A DNA stretch of 64,000 nucleotides from Novosphingobium sp049354825 (GTDB taxonomy: Bacteria; Pseudomonadota; Alphaproteobacteria; Sphingomonadales; Sphingomonadaceae): NCBI RefSeq assembly GCF_049354825.1, contig NZ_CP186480.1, positions 1,364,001-1,428,000 of the forward strand, in the 5' to 3' direction. The translations under genes and the position numbers were made by a program. Position 1 is the first letter of the stretch. Every line of letters starts with the position of its first letter. Shown piece after piece: positions 35,762-43,731 of the stretch. The notes under the pieces were generated by a model. The model made no database searches, was not told the origin of the DNA, and saw nothing but the letters and a program-made list of their open reading frames with translations.

Positions 35762-35941
35762 GGCTAGTGATCCTTCGCAAGTGCCGGGCCCGATAGCCCG
35801 GTTACCCGGCACTCTTACGAATCGCAGCGTGAGGCGAAGCTGAATTCGGACGACAGAAGCCGTTCATGTTGGCCGCTTGCAACCTGAACACCTCGGCGCG
35901 CGTAAAGAGCGTCTTAACCTTGCCGCCTTAGCCAGACGCCC

Positions 35942-36682
35942 ATGAACTGGCTGCACTTCTTCGGCCCCGCGCTGGCCGCGATGGCGATCCTGACCGCAAT
36001 GGAAACGCGGCGCGGCCGCCGCAGCGGCGAGGCGGTCCGCAACCTGGCCGCGTGGGCGCTGTCGCTGGCGGTCGGCTTTGCCGTCCTGCCTCTGGTCCAG
36101 GGCTGGCACGGTCCGGTGCTGCTCGACGCGGGGGCGCTGCCGTTCTGGCTGGGGCTGATCGTGTTCGTCGCCCTGCGCGACGCGGGCGAGTTCGCCTACC
36201 ATGTCGCTCAGCACAAGGTGCCGCTGCTGTGGCGGATGCACGCCCTGCATCATTCCGATCCCGACATGTGCGCGCTGACCGCGAACCGCCACTTCTGGGG
36301 CGACCAGCTGGTCAAGCAGGTCACCGTGTGGGCCGTCCCCGCGATGATCGTCACGCCCACGCCCGCGATCCTGGCCGCCTACGGCCTGATCGGCACCTGG
36401 CACTATTTCGTCCACGCCAACCTGAGGGTCGATTTCGGGCCCTGGTCGTGGCTGGTCAATTCGCCGGCCTATCACCGCCGCCATCACTCCTCGCTGCCCG
36501 AACATTACGACACCAATTTCGCGGCGCTGTTTCCGGTCTTCGACGTGCTTATCGGCACGTACCGCCGGCCCGATGGCTGGCCGCCGAGCGGGCTGGCGTC
36601 GGCGCCGACCTCGCTGGCGGACGTGGCGCTGTGGCCCGTGCGGATGGACGCCGCGCCGGCGCCCGAAACGTCGGCCGCCTGA
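35942..36682 (+). CDS. sterol desaturase / fatty acid hydroxylase superfamily protein
   Basis: 246 residues with four or so membrane segments and the histidine clusters of the di-iron membrane hydroxylases: HVAQH, HALHH and HRRHH, with an extra His in the NRHFWGDQ and WHYFVHAN stretches. It is expected to hydroxylate or desaturate a lipid; substrate unknown. It shares a bidirectional terminator with rplQ on the other strand. Confidence 0.88.
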   Translation: MNWLHFFGPALAAMAILTAMETRRGRRSGEAVRNLAAWALSLAVGFAVLPLVQGWHGPVLLDAGALPFWLGLIVFVALRDAGEFAYHVAQHKVPLLWRMHALHHSDPDMCALTANRHFWGDQLVKQVTVWAVPAMIVTPTPAILAAYGLIGTWHYFVHANLRVDFGPWSWLVNSPAYHRRHHSSLPEHYDTNFAALFPVFDVLIGTYRRPDGWPPSGLASAPTSLADVALWPVRMDAAPAPETSAA

Positions 36683-36686
36683 TACG

Positions 36687-36725
36687 AAAAGGGCCGCGGG
36701 TGCGATCTGCACCCGCGGCCCTTTC
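36687..36725. terminator. bidirectional intrinsic terminator
   Basis: GGGCCGCGGGTGC (36691-36703) pairs with GCACCCGCGGCCC (36709-36721), flanked by AAAA before and TTT after. It ends both the hydroxylase gene (+) and the rpsM-rpsK-rpoA-rplQ operon (-). Confidence 0.9.
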
Positions 36726-36745
36726 GTGTCTGTCCGCGAAACCGA

Positions 36746-37171
36746 TCAGGCGGCTTCGTAGGCGTCCTCGCCGGCGCCCATGACGGGACCGGAGTCCTGG
36801 CCCTTGGCATCGACGTCACGGTCGACCAGCTCGATCACGGCGATCGGGGCGGCGTCCGAGGCGCGGATGCCGGCCTTGATGACGCGGGTATAGCCGCCGT
36901 CGCGCCCGGCGTAGCGTTCCGCCAGGGTGTCGAACAGCTTCGTCAGCTGTGCGTCGTCCAGCAGGCGGGCGTGGGCCAGGCGGCGGTTCGACAGGCCGCC
37001 GCGCTTGGCCAGCGTGATCAGCTTTTCGGTGTAAGGACGCAGTTCGCGCGCCTTCGACAGCGTGGTGGTGATCTGCTCGTGCTTGATCAGCGCGGCTGCC
37101 ATGTTGCGCAGCAGCGCCGCGCGGTGCGAGCTGGTGCGCTGGAGCTTACGATGTCCGACCTTGTGACGCAT
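36746..37171 (-). CDS. rplQ: 50S ribosomal protein L17
   Basis: 141 residues. Begins MRHKVGHRKLQRTSSHRAAL, the invariant L17 N-terminus, and carries ELRPYTEKLITLAKRG. The last twenty residues (VDAKGQDSGPVMGAGEDAYEAA) form an acidic tail beyond the core. Last gene of the alpha operon, downstream of rpoA. Confidence 0.98.
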   Translation of the reverse strand: MRHKVGHRKLQRTSSHRAALLRNMAAALIKHEQITTTLSKARELRPYTEKLITLAKRGGLSNRRLAHARLLDDAQLTKLFDTLAERYAGRDGGYTRVIKAGIRASDAAPIAVIELVDRDVDAKGQDSGPVMGAGEDAYEAA

Positions 37172-37252
37172 GGTTCTTTCCTTCGTTCGTTATGGGCCCG
37201 TCCGAGGTAGCCCGTAGCCGGCGGCGCTTGCGGCGGCCGCCCCAGCCGTTTG

Positions 37253-38314
37253 TCAGCCGAGCAGTTCCTGCTCGAGCTTCTTGGCCATCTCTTCGATGTT
37301 CTCCGGCGGCCAGCCGGGGATGTCCATGCCGAGGCGCAGGCCCATCGAGCTCAGGACTTCCTTGATCTCGTTGAGCGACTTGCGGCCGAAGTTCGGCGTG
37401 CGGAGCATCTCGGCCTCGGTCTTCTGGACCAGGTCGCCGATGTAGATGATGTTGTCGTTCTTGAGGCAATTGGCCGAACGCACCGACAGTTCAAGCTCGT
37501 CCACCTTCTTGAGCAGGTAACGGTTGAGCTGGTTGGTGTCGCCCTCGTCGGCGGGGGCCGAAGCGGCCATGCCGATCATCGGCGACGAGCCCATCGGCAC
37601 GGCGTCCTCGAAGTGGACGAACAGCGCCAGCTGGTCCTGGAGGATGCGCGCGGCATAGGCCACGGCGTCTTCCGGGGTGACCGTGCCGTCTGTCTCGACG
37701 GTCAGGTTCAGCTTGTCGAAGTCGAGCTCCTGCCCGATGCGGGCATTGTCGACCTTGTACGAGACCTGGCGGACCGGCGAGTACAGCGAATCGATCGGGA
37801 TCAGGCCGATCGGCGCGTCGACCGGGCGGTTGCCAACGGCCGGAACGTAGCCCTTGCCGCTGTCGGCGGTCAGTTCCATGTTCAGCGTCGCACCCTCGTC
37901 CAGGTGGCAGATCACCAGGTCCTTGTTGAGGACCTCGATGTCACCCGAGACGGCGATGTCGCCCGCCTTGACTTCGGCCGGACCGGTCGCGGACAGTTGC
38001 AGCCGCTTCGGGCCTTCGCCCTGCATGCGGATGGCGATCTGCTTCACGTTCAGGACGATGTCGGTAACGTCTTCGCGCACGCCGGCAAGCGACGAGAATT
38101 CGTGCAGGACGTTCTCGATCTTGATCGAGGTGATCGCCGCACCCTGGAGCGAGGACAGAAGCACGCGGCGCAGCGCATTGCCGAGCGTCAGACCGAAGCC
38201 GCGTTCGAGCGGTTCGGCGACGAAAGTGGCGCGGCGCTTGGGGTCGGTCCCGGACTTGATTTCCAGGTTGTTGGGCTTCTTCAGTTCCTGCCAGTTCTTG
38301 ATGTTGACAGTCAT
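37253..38314 (-). CDS. rpoA: RNA polymerase subunit alpha
   Basis: 353 residues. N-terminal assembly domain (FVAEPLERGFGLTLGNALRRVLLSSLQGAAITSI), a linker around residue 245-265, and the C-terminal domain that contacts UP elements and activators (ELSVRSANCLKNDNIIYIGDLVQKTEAEMLRTPNFGRKSLNEIKEVL). As in other alphaproteobacteria, rpsD is not between rpsK and rpoA. A hairpin (GGCCGCG 38348-38354 with CGCGGCC at about 38370-38376) lies in the roughly 100-base rpsK-rpoA gap. Confidence 0.98.
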   Translation of the reverse strand: MTVNIKNWQELKKPNNLEIKSGTDPKRRATFVAEPLERGFGLTLGNALRRVLLSSLQGAAITSIKIENVLHEFSSLAGVREDVTDIVLNVKQIAIRMQGEGPKRLQLSATGPAEVKAGDIAVSGDIEVLNKDLVICHLDEGATLNMELTADSGKGYVPAVGNRPVDAPIGLIPIDSLYSPVRQVSYKVDNARIGQELDFDKLNLTVETDGTVTPEDAVAYAARILQDQLALFVHFEDAVPMGSSPMIGMAASAPADEGDTNQLNRYLLKKVDELELSVRSANCLKNDNIIYIGDLVQKTEAEMLRTPNFGRKSLNEIKEVLSSMGLRLGMDIPGWPPENIEEMAKKLEQELLG

Positions 38315-38418
38315 GGACTTCCCCTAGGGTTCAATTTCAGCAGGAACGGCCGCGCCTGCAAATGCAAGCCGCGGCCGATCCGAATGGGTCGCGGGCGAAA
38401 CGCCGCCCGCAGGTTCGA

Positions 38419-38808
38419 TCAGACGCGGCGGCGCTTGGAAGGCCGGACCCCGTTATGCGGGATCGGGGTAACGTCGCGGATCGAGGTGATCGTGAAGCCG
38501 ACCGCCTGAAGGGCGCGCAGCGCGCTTTCGCGGCCCGAGCCGGGGCCCTTGACCTCGACCTCGAGGGTGCGGACGCCGTGCTCGGCAGCCTTGCGGCCGG
38601 CATCGTCGGCGGCGACCTGGGCGGCGTAGGGCGTCGACTTGCGGCTGCCCTTGAAGCCCATCATGCCGGCGGACGACCACGAGATCGCGTTGCCCTGGGC
38701 ATCGGTGATCGTGACCATGGTATTGTTGAAGCTGGCGTTGACGTGCGCCACGCCGCTGGTGATGTTCTTGCGCTCGCGCCGCTTGATGCGCTGGGGTTCG
38801 CGTGCCAT
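38419..38808 (-). CDS. rpsK: 30S ribosomal protein S11
   Basis: 129 residues. Core motifs GVAHVNASFNNTMVTITDAQGN, SAGMMGFKGSRKSTPYAAQ, and the C-terminal IRDVTPIPHNGVRPSKRRRV. Between rpsM and rpoA. Confidence 0.98.
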   Translation of the reverse strand: MAREPQRIKRRERKNITSGVAHVNASFNNTMVTITDAQGNAISWSSAGMMGFKGSRKSTPYAAQVAADDAGRKAAEHGVRTLEVEVKGPGSGRESALRALQAVGFTITSIRDVTPIPHNGVRPSKRRRV

Positions 38809-38886
38809 TTTTTCGGTCCTAGTCCTGAATTCGAAGGAAGCCGCGCGCCGGATCTCTCTGGGGCGGCAGCCGGAAGGCGGAGAAGA

Positions 38887-39255
38887 TTACTTCTTCTTGC
38901 CCGCGATCGGCTTGGCCTTGCCCTTGCGGGTGCGCGCATTGGTGTGCGTGCGCTGACCGCGGACCGGCAGGCCCTTGCGATGACGCAGGCCGCGATAGCA
39001 GGCCAGGTCCATGAGGCGCTTGATGTTCATCGCGGTGGTGCGGCGAAGATCACCCTCGACGGTATGGTCGGCGTCGATCGCCTCGCGGATCTGCAGGACT
39101 TCCTGATCGGTCAGGTCCTGGACGCGGCGGCTTTCGTCGATCCCGATCTTGGCGGCGATGTCCTTCGCCGTCTTCGGGCCGATACCGTGAATGTAGGTGA
39201 GCGCAACGATCACGCGCTTGTTGGTGGGGATATTGACCCCGGCAATACGAGCCAC
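38887..39255 (-). CDS. rpsM: 30S ribosomal protein S13
   Basis: 122 residues. Starts MARIAGVNIPTNKRVIVALTYIHGIG and ends in the basic tail GQRTHTNARTRKGKAKPIAGKKK that contacts tRNA. First gene of rpsM-rpsK-rpoA-rplQ. Two promoter-like sequences lie in the 310-base gap between it and adk. Confidence 0.98.
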   Translation of the reverse strand: MARIAGVNIPTNKRVIVALTYIHGIGPKTAKDIAAKIGIDESRRVQDLTDQEVLQIREAIDADHTVEGDLRRTTAMNIKRLMDLACYRGLRHRKGLPVRGQRTHTNARTRKGKAKPIAGKKK

Positions 39256-39404
39256 TTAACTTCTCCATGCTCCACAGGGTCCGGACAGCCGGCGCCCCAT
39301 CTCATCGCGATTGCATCCGAATCAACGGCAAAAAGCCCGGATGGCGCGCGCCGCCGATGGCGCGGATGCCTGCCGGACATGCCCGTGGTGTCGAATGAGA
39401 GGCG

Positions 39405-39433
39405 CGCTTAGGACGATTCGTGCGCGCTGTCAA
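39405..39433 (-). promoter_or_regulatory. probable proximal promoter of rpsM operon
   Basis: On the minus strand TTGACA (39433-39428), 17-base spacer, TAAGCG (39410-39405), followed by CGCC. A perfect -35 with the same layout as the other ribosomal promoters here. Confidence 0.65.
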
Positions 39434-39490
39434 CGCGGGCACACGCGCAATTGCGCGGCCGCGGGGCGGGTCGAAGCCCGTCTCTCCAGT

Positions 39491-39519
39491 CATTTACCGG
39501 ATCGCGACGGCGCCGTCAA
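39491..39519 (-). promoter_or_regulatory. possible distal promoter of rpsM operon
   Basis: On the minus strand TTGACG (39519-39514), 17-base spacer, TAAATG (39496-39491). It lies 86 bases upstream of the proximal promoter. Apart from these two sites nothing else is seen in the 310-base adk-rpsM gap. Confidence 0.5.
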
Positions 39520-39565
39520 AACCACTTGGCGCACGCCGGCTTCGGCGCAGCCCGCAGCCCTTGCT

Positions 39566-40213
39566 TCAGGGTGCTACGATTGCCTCGATCGCGGCGCTGA
39601 CCGCTTCGATGTCGGCCATTCCATCGACCCGGGCAACCAGGCCGCGCGCTTCGTAGCCGGGCAGGATCGGCGCGGTCTTGGCGCGGTATTCGGCCATGCG
39701 GGTGCGCACCGTTTCCTCGTTGTCGTCGGGCCGGCGCTTGAATTCGTGGCCGCCGCACTTGTCGCAGGTGCCTTCGACCTTGGGTGGGTCGAACCGGTCA
39801 TGGTAGCCCTTGCCGCAAGTGGCGCAGGTGAAGCGCCCGACGATACGCTCGACCAGCGCGTCCTCGTCGACCTCGAGCTCGATCACGTGATCAAGCTTGC
39901 GGCCGCGTGCAGCCAGCAGCTCGTCGAGCGAATCCGCCTGTGCGGCGGTGCGCGGGTAGCCATCGAAGATCGCGCCCGTATCCGGGCCCATCGCGTCGAG
40001 CTCGTCGCCGATCAGAGCCGAGACGATCGCGTCGGAGACCAGCTCACCACGTTCCATCACGGCCTTCGCCTCGAGGCCGACCGGCGTACCGGCCTTGATC
40101 GCCCCGCGCAGCATGTCTCCGGTCGAGAGCTGGCGCATCCCGTGCCGATCGACGAGGCGCTGGGCCTGGGTGCCCTTGCCCGCCCCCGGCGGCCCCAACA
40201 GGATGATGTTCAC
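39566..40213 (-). CDS. adk: adenylate kinase (zinc-finger LID type)
   Basis: 215 residues. P-loop GPPGAGKGTQ, NMP-binding domain, and a long LID with four cysteines in two CxxC pairs (TCATCGKGYHD and GTCDKCGGHEF), so the LID probably binds structural zinc, unlike E. coli Adk. It interconverts ATP, AMP and ADP. It follows secY by 50 bases in the usual secY-adk order. Confidence 0.97.
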   Translation of the reverse strand: MNIILLGPPGAGKGTQAQRLVDRHGMRQLSTGDMLRGAIKAGTPVGLEAKAVMERGELVSDAIVSALIGDELDAMGPDTGAIFDGYPRTAAQADSLDELLAARGRKLDHVIELEVDEDALVERIVGRFTCATCGKGYHDRFDPPKVEGTCDKCGGHEFKRRPDDNEETVRTRMAEYRAKTAPILPGYEARGLVARVDGMADIEAVSAAIEAIVAP

Positions 40214-40263
40214 TCGGCTTCCCCTTGGTATCAGCGCAGGCGGCCGTTGAGCCCGGGACTGCG

Positions 40264-41613
40264 TTAGCGCAGACGTCCCTTCAACTTCGCCTTCTTGATC
40301 AGATCACCGTACTGGTGCGCCAGCAAGTGCGACTGGATCTGCGTGATCGTGTCGACCGTGACGTTGACGACGATCAGCAACGACGTGCCGCCCGCGAACA
40401 TCAGCCGCTGCCCGGTCGAGGCCATGACCCATTCGGGCACGACGCAGACGACGGTCAGGTAGGCCGCGCCGATCACGGTGATGCGGGTCAGAACGTAGTC
40501 GAGGTAAGTCGCGGTGTTCTTGCCCGGGCGAATGCCGGGAATGAACCCGCCATTGCGCTTCAGGTTGTCCGAGGTTTCCTCCGGATTGAAGACGACCGCG
40601 GTGTAGAAGAACGCGAAGAACACGATGCCCATCGCATAGAGCGCCATGTAGAGCGGCTTGCCGTGGGCCAGGTACTGGTTGAGCGTGACCATCACGCCGC
40701 CAATCTTGCTGTCGGGCGACAGCGAGCTGCCCGCGAATTGCGTGATCGTCAGCGGCAGCAGCAGCAGCGAGCTGGCGAAGATCGGCGGAATGACACCGGC
40801 GGTGTTGATCTTGAGCGGCAGGTGGCTGCGATCGGCCTGCATCGCGCCGCGCTGGCTGGTGCGCTTGGGATACTGGATCAGCAGGCGCCGGGTGGCGCGT
40901 TCCATGAAGCAGATGAACAGGATCATCGCGATCAGCACGATGATGATCGCCGCGATCGAGAACCCGCTGATGGAGCCGCTGCGCCCGCCTTCGAAGAGGT
41001 TGGCGATGAAGGTCGGCATCTGTGCGACGATGCCCGCCATGATGATCAGCGACGTACCGTTGCCGATGCCGCGGCTGGTGATCTGCTCACCCAGCCACAG
41101 CAGGAACATCGTCCCGCCCACGAGCGAGGTAATCCCGGCGACGTAGAACAGCGTGCCCGGATCGATCGCGAAGCCTTGCGCTTCGGCATTGCGGACAATG
41201 GCGAAGCCCTGCATCAGGCTGAGCAGCACGGCGCCGTAGCGCGAATACTGGTTGAGCTTCTTGCGCCCGCTTTCGCCTTCCTTCTTCAGTGCCGCCAGCG
41301 ACGGATGAAGCGAGGCGGCCAGCTGCACCACGATCGAGGCGGTGATGTAGGGCACCACGCCCAGGCTGATCAGCGAGTAGTGCGAAATCGCACCGCCCGA
41401 GAACATGTTGAAGAAATCGAGGATGCCGCCGGCGTTGCGATCCATGAACTGCTTCAGCGCGACCGGGTTGATGCCCGGCAGCGGCACGAAGGTCAGGAAT
41501 CGGAACACGATCAGCGCACTGATGGTGAACCAGATCCGATTCTTGAGTTCGGTCGCCTTGGAGAAGTTGGCGAGGCTGAAATTGCTCGCAGGATTATCGG
41601 CGCGTGATGCCAT
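40264..41613 (-). CDS. secY: protein translocase subunit SecY
   Basis: 449 residues with ten membrane segments. Recognisable blocks are FNMFSGGAISHYSLISLGVVPYI, RTSQRGAMQADRSHLPLKIN and GKNTATYLDYVLTRITVIG; the conserved arginine loop and cytoplasmic loop C5 are present. It forms the Sec channel with SecE and SecG. It is preceded by rplO and followed by adk. Confidence 0.98.
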   Translation of the reverse strand: MASRADNPASNFSLANFSKATELKNRIWFTISALIVFRFLTFVPLPGINPVALKQFMDRNAGGILDFFNMFSGGAISHYSLISLGVVPYITASIVVQLAASLHPSLAALKKEGESGRKKLNQYSRYGAVLLSLMQGFAIVRNAEAQGFAIDPGTLFYVAGITSLVGGTMFLLWLGEQITSRGIGNGTSLIIMAGIVAQMPTFIANLFEGGRSGSISGFSIAAIIIVLIAMILFICFMERATRRLLIQYPKRTSQRGAMQADRSHLPLKINTAGVIPPIFASSLLLLPLTITQFAGSSLSPDSKIGGVMVTLNQYLAHGKPLYMALYAMGIVFFAFFYTAVVFNPEETSDNLKRNGGFIPGIRPGKNTATYLDYVLTRITVIGAAYLTVVCVVPEWVMASTGQRLMFAGGTSLLIVVNVTVDTITQIQSHLLAHQYGDLIKKAKLKGRLR

Positions 41614-41745
41614 GAGATCGCTATGCCTTGCTGGGGCCGGCGCAGTCGACGTTTCGACAGGCGCTCTGACCCGCTCCCCGGTTGTTCGTCAGGAAGCCAT
41701 ATAGTGCGCGGGCGGGGATGCAACATCCCCGCCCGTCACTTTTCG

Positions 41746-42303
41746 TCAGGCCTTGGCGGCCCGCTTGGACCGGGCGCTCGCCTTGGCGTCGCCCTTGTCG
41801 GCGCTGGCGGCCTTTTTCGGCATCTTGCCGGTGGTCGGCTCCTTGGCCTCGGGCAGTTCGATCGAACCGCCGGCCTTCTCGATAGCCTCGCGCGCGCCCT
41901 TCGATACGCCGGCGACGCTGAAGCTGGCCTTGGCCGAGAAATCGCCCTTGGCGAGGACGCGCACGCCGTCCTTGCCGCCGCGGGCCAGGCCCGCTGCCCT
42001 CAGCGCGGCATGGTCGATGACCTTCTTGCCATCGAGCTTGCCGGCGTCGAGCGCCTTCTGGATCAGGCCCAGGTTCACTTCGGCGAAATCCTTGGCGAAG
42101 ATGTTGTTGAAGCCGCGCTTCGGGATCCGCATGTGGAGCGGCATCTGGCCGCCCTCGAAGCCGTTGACGCTGACGCCCGAACGCGCCTTGGCGCCCTTCT
42201 GGCCGCGACCGGCGGTCTTGCCCTTGCCCGAGCCGATACCGCGACCGACCCGCATCTTGCGGTGACGGGCGCCTTCGTTATCCTTGATTTCGTTCAGTTT
42301 CAT
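41746..42303 (-). CDS. rplO: 50S ribosomal protein L15 with basic C-terminal extension
   Basis: 185 residues against a usual 145-150. The core is standard (MKLNEIKDNEGARHRKMRVGRGIGSGKGKTAGRGQKG). After the L15 core ending near ELPEAKEPTTGKM, about 25 Ala/Lys/Ser-rich residues form a basic tail (KKAASADKGDAKASARSKR). A promoter-like sequence sits about 50-75 bases before the ATG, inside the end of the acyltransferase region, so rplO-secY-adk may be separately transcribed. Confidence 0.97.
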   Translation of the reverse strand: MKLNEIKDNEGARHRKMRVGRGIGSGKGKTAGRGQKGAKARSGVSVNGFEGGQMPLHMRIPKRGFNNIFAKDFAEVNLGLIQKALDAGKLDGKKVIDHAALRAAGLARGGKDGVRVLAKGDFSAKASFSVAGVSKGAREAIEKAGGSIELPEAKEPTTGKMPKKAASADKGDAKASARSKRAAKA

Positions 42304-42351
42304 GTCGGAGCACTCGCTTTCGCTTTGAATCGCGCTTGATGGGAAGCGGCG

Positions 42352-42380
42352 CCCTTAGGGGATCGGGGCTCGCTTGTCAC
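42352..42380 (-). promoter_or_regulatory. probable promoter of rplO-secY-adk
   Basis: On the minus strand GTGACA (42380-42375), 17-base spacer, TAAGGG (42357-42352), followed by CGCC. It has the same layout as the rpsM, rpsJ and rpsL promoters and lies immediately downstream of the inserted acyltransferase. Confidence 0.55.
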
Positions 42381-42404
42381 CCTGAAACCGCTTGCAGCGC
42401 CGCT

Positions 42405-43433
42405 TCAGCCAGCGTGACAGCGGGATTTCGAACACGCGGTTGGCAAGCGTGCAAACACGAACGCCGCTGCCAGCGCGGAAAGTGCCGTCGCGACGGTGCC
42501 GCCCGGCGTCTTCAGAAGCGCGATGTGCGCCTGCACGGCACCGAAGGCGGAAATGACCAGCGGATGCGTCAGGTACAGTATGTACGAGATCGCCCCGCCC
42601 CACACTGCCAGCGCCCTGGGCGCGACGCGGCCATGCGCTTCGAGCGCGATCAGGCCGGCGACGATGGCGGCGCCCGGCACGCCGAACAGCAGGAACGTGC
42701 TTTCGGCGCGGACAAAGGCCGGGAGCGCCGCGATCGCGGCGGCGCCGGCGATCACGAGCGCCAGGGCCAGCGGTGCGGGGATCCGCCTTACGGCGGAGCG
42801 CCAATAGGCAAGCGCCATGCCGAGGATGAACTCCAGCACGATCGACTGCCCGTAGAAGCGCAGCCCCGAACCCTGCGGCGCCAGGTGGGCAAGCAGGTAG
42901 ACCGCGGCGACCCCGGCCGCTGTCACGAGCCAGCGACGCGCGTTGCCGGGCGCGACGGCCAGGCTGAGCGCGAAAAGCAGGTAGAAGACGACTTCGGCGT
43001 TGAGGCTCCACCCGACGAAAAGGATCGGGGGATAGTTGGGCGGCGCCCCGTACGGAACGAACAGCAGCGACTTCACGAGCTCGGCGCCGGTCGGCGCGGC
43101 GGTGTTCAGCCCCGGCAGGGTCGACTGCGCCGCCGCCAGCAGCAAGGTGAAGGTCCAGTAGATCGGAATGATGCGGATGGCGCGGTCGACCAGGAAGGCG
43201 GACGGGCTCTGCAGCCTGCGCTCGGTCACGAAGACCATGATGAAGCCGGAAATGACGAAGAAGATGTCGACCCCGGCGAACAGGCTGGCGACCACCGCCG
43301 GCTTGCCCCAGAACTGGCGCAGGACGTGCAATACCACGATCATCGCGGCGGCGATGCCCCGCAGCAATTGCAGGTTGACGATGACGTCGGGGGGCGCGGG
43401 CGTCGGTTCGTGAACTGCGGCGGCCGGATCCAT
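42405..43433 (-). CDS. acyltransferase family 3 protein inside the spc operon, C-terminus frameshifted
   Basis: 342 residues as it stands. Acyltransferase-3 motifs: NLQLLRGIAAAMIVVLHVL, GVDIFFVISGFIMVF, RAIRIIPIYW, FVGWSLNAEVVFYLLF and a run of membrane segments. The frame ends in an atypical tail (ARLPTACSKSRCHAG). In the next frame from about 42450 the expected family C-terminus appears (NRVFEIPLSRWLKRR, compare LYEQPADRLIKRR in the paralogue at 32803) and runs to 42355. One base is therefore missing near 42450-42451, a recent deletion or a sequencing error. It sits between rpmD and rplO, where no such gene normally belongs. An intrinsic terminator precedes it and a promoter for rplO follows. 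Confidence 0.85.
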   Translation of the reverse strand: MDPAAAVHEPTPAPPDVIVNLQLLRGIAAAMIVVLHVLRQFWGKPAVVASLFAGVDIFFVISGFIMVFVTERRLQSPSAFLVDRAIRIIPIYWTFTLLLAAAQSTLPGLNTAAPTGAELVKSLLFVPYGAPPNYPPILFVGWSLNAEVVFYLLFALSLAVAPGNARRWLVTAAGVAAVYLLAHLAPQGSGLRFYGQSIVLEFILGMALAYWRSAVRRIPAPLALALVIAGAAAIAALPAFVRAESTFLLFGVPGAAIVAGLIALEAHGRVAPRALAVWGGAISYILYLTHPLVISAFGAVQAHIALLKTPGGTVATALSALAAAFVFARLPTACSKSRCHAG

Positions 43434-43492
43434 GCCCGCTGGTGACAAAGAACCCCCGCGAAGTCCATGCCGGCGCGGCGCCGCGGCAATGA

Positions 43493-43522
43493 AAAAGGCC
43501 CCGGCGGGTGCCGGGGCCTTTT
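43493..43522. terminator. strong bidirectional intrinsic terminator after rpmD
   Basis: AAAAGGCCCCGGC (43493-43505), loop GGGT, GCCGGGGCCTTTT (43510-43522). On the minus strand it is a 9-bp GC stem extended by A-T pairs and followed by five T. It lies 27 bases after the rpmD stop, in the middle of what is normally one continuous ribosomal operon. Confidence 0.9.
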
Positions 43523-43549
43523 CATGCGGTGCCGAAGGATCGGCAGGTG

Positions 43550-43726
43550 TCAGTCGATCACCGCGACCATGTGCGGAAGCTTGGCGATGGCACCGCGCAC
43601 TTCGGCGGTGTCTTCGAGCTCCACGATGCGGTGCATCTTGCCGAGGCCAAGACCGATCAGGATCTTCTTCTGGCTTTCGGGCCTGCGGATCGGGCTGCCG
43701 ATCTGCTTGAGCTTGATTTTGGCCAT
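43550..43726 (-). CDS. rpmD: 50S ribosomal protein L30
   Basis: 58 residues: begins MAKIKLKQIGSPIRRPESQK and ends HMVAVID, with the typical LGLGKMHRIVELEDT centre. The gene is short and follows rpsE by five bases. In most bacteria rplO comes next; here a terminator and an acyltransferase intervene. Confidence 0.97.
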   Translation of the reverse strand: MAKIKLKQIGSPIRRPESQKKILIGLGLGKMHRIVELEDTAEVRGAIAKLPHMVAVID

Positions 43727-43731
43727 CGTGC

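Noticed and set aside
34271..35767. Long plus-strand frame through the PepSY, TRIC and exported-protein region
   Set aside because: It crosses a terminator and the opposite-strand gene at 35210; the protein is a patchwork of Gly/Arg and Ala/Val repeats.
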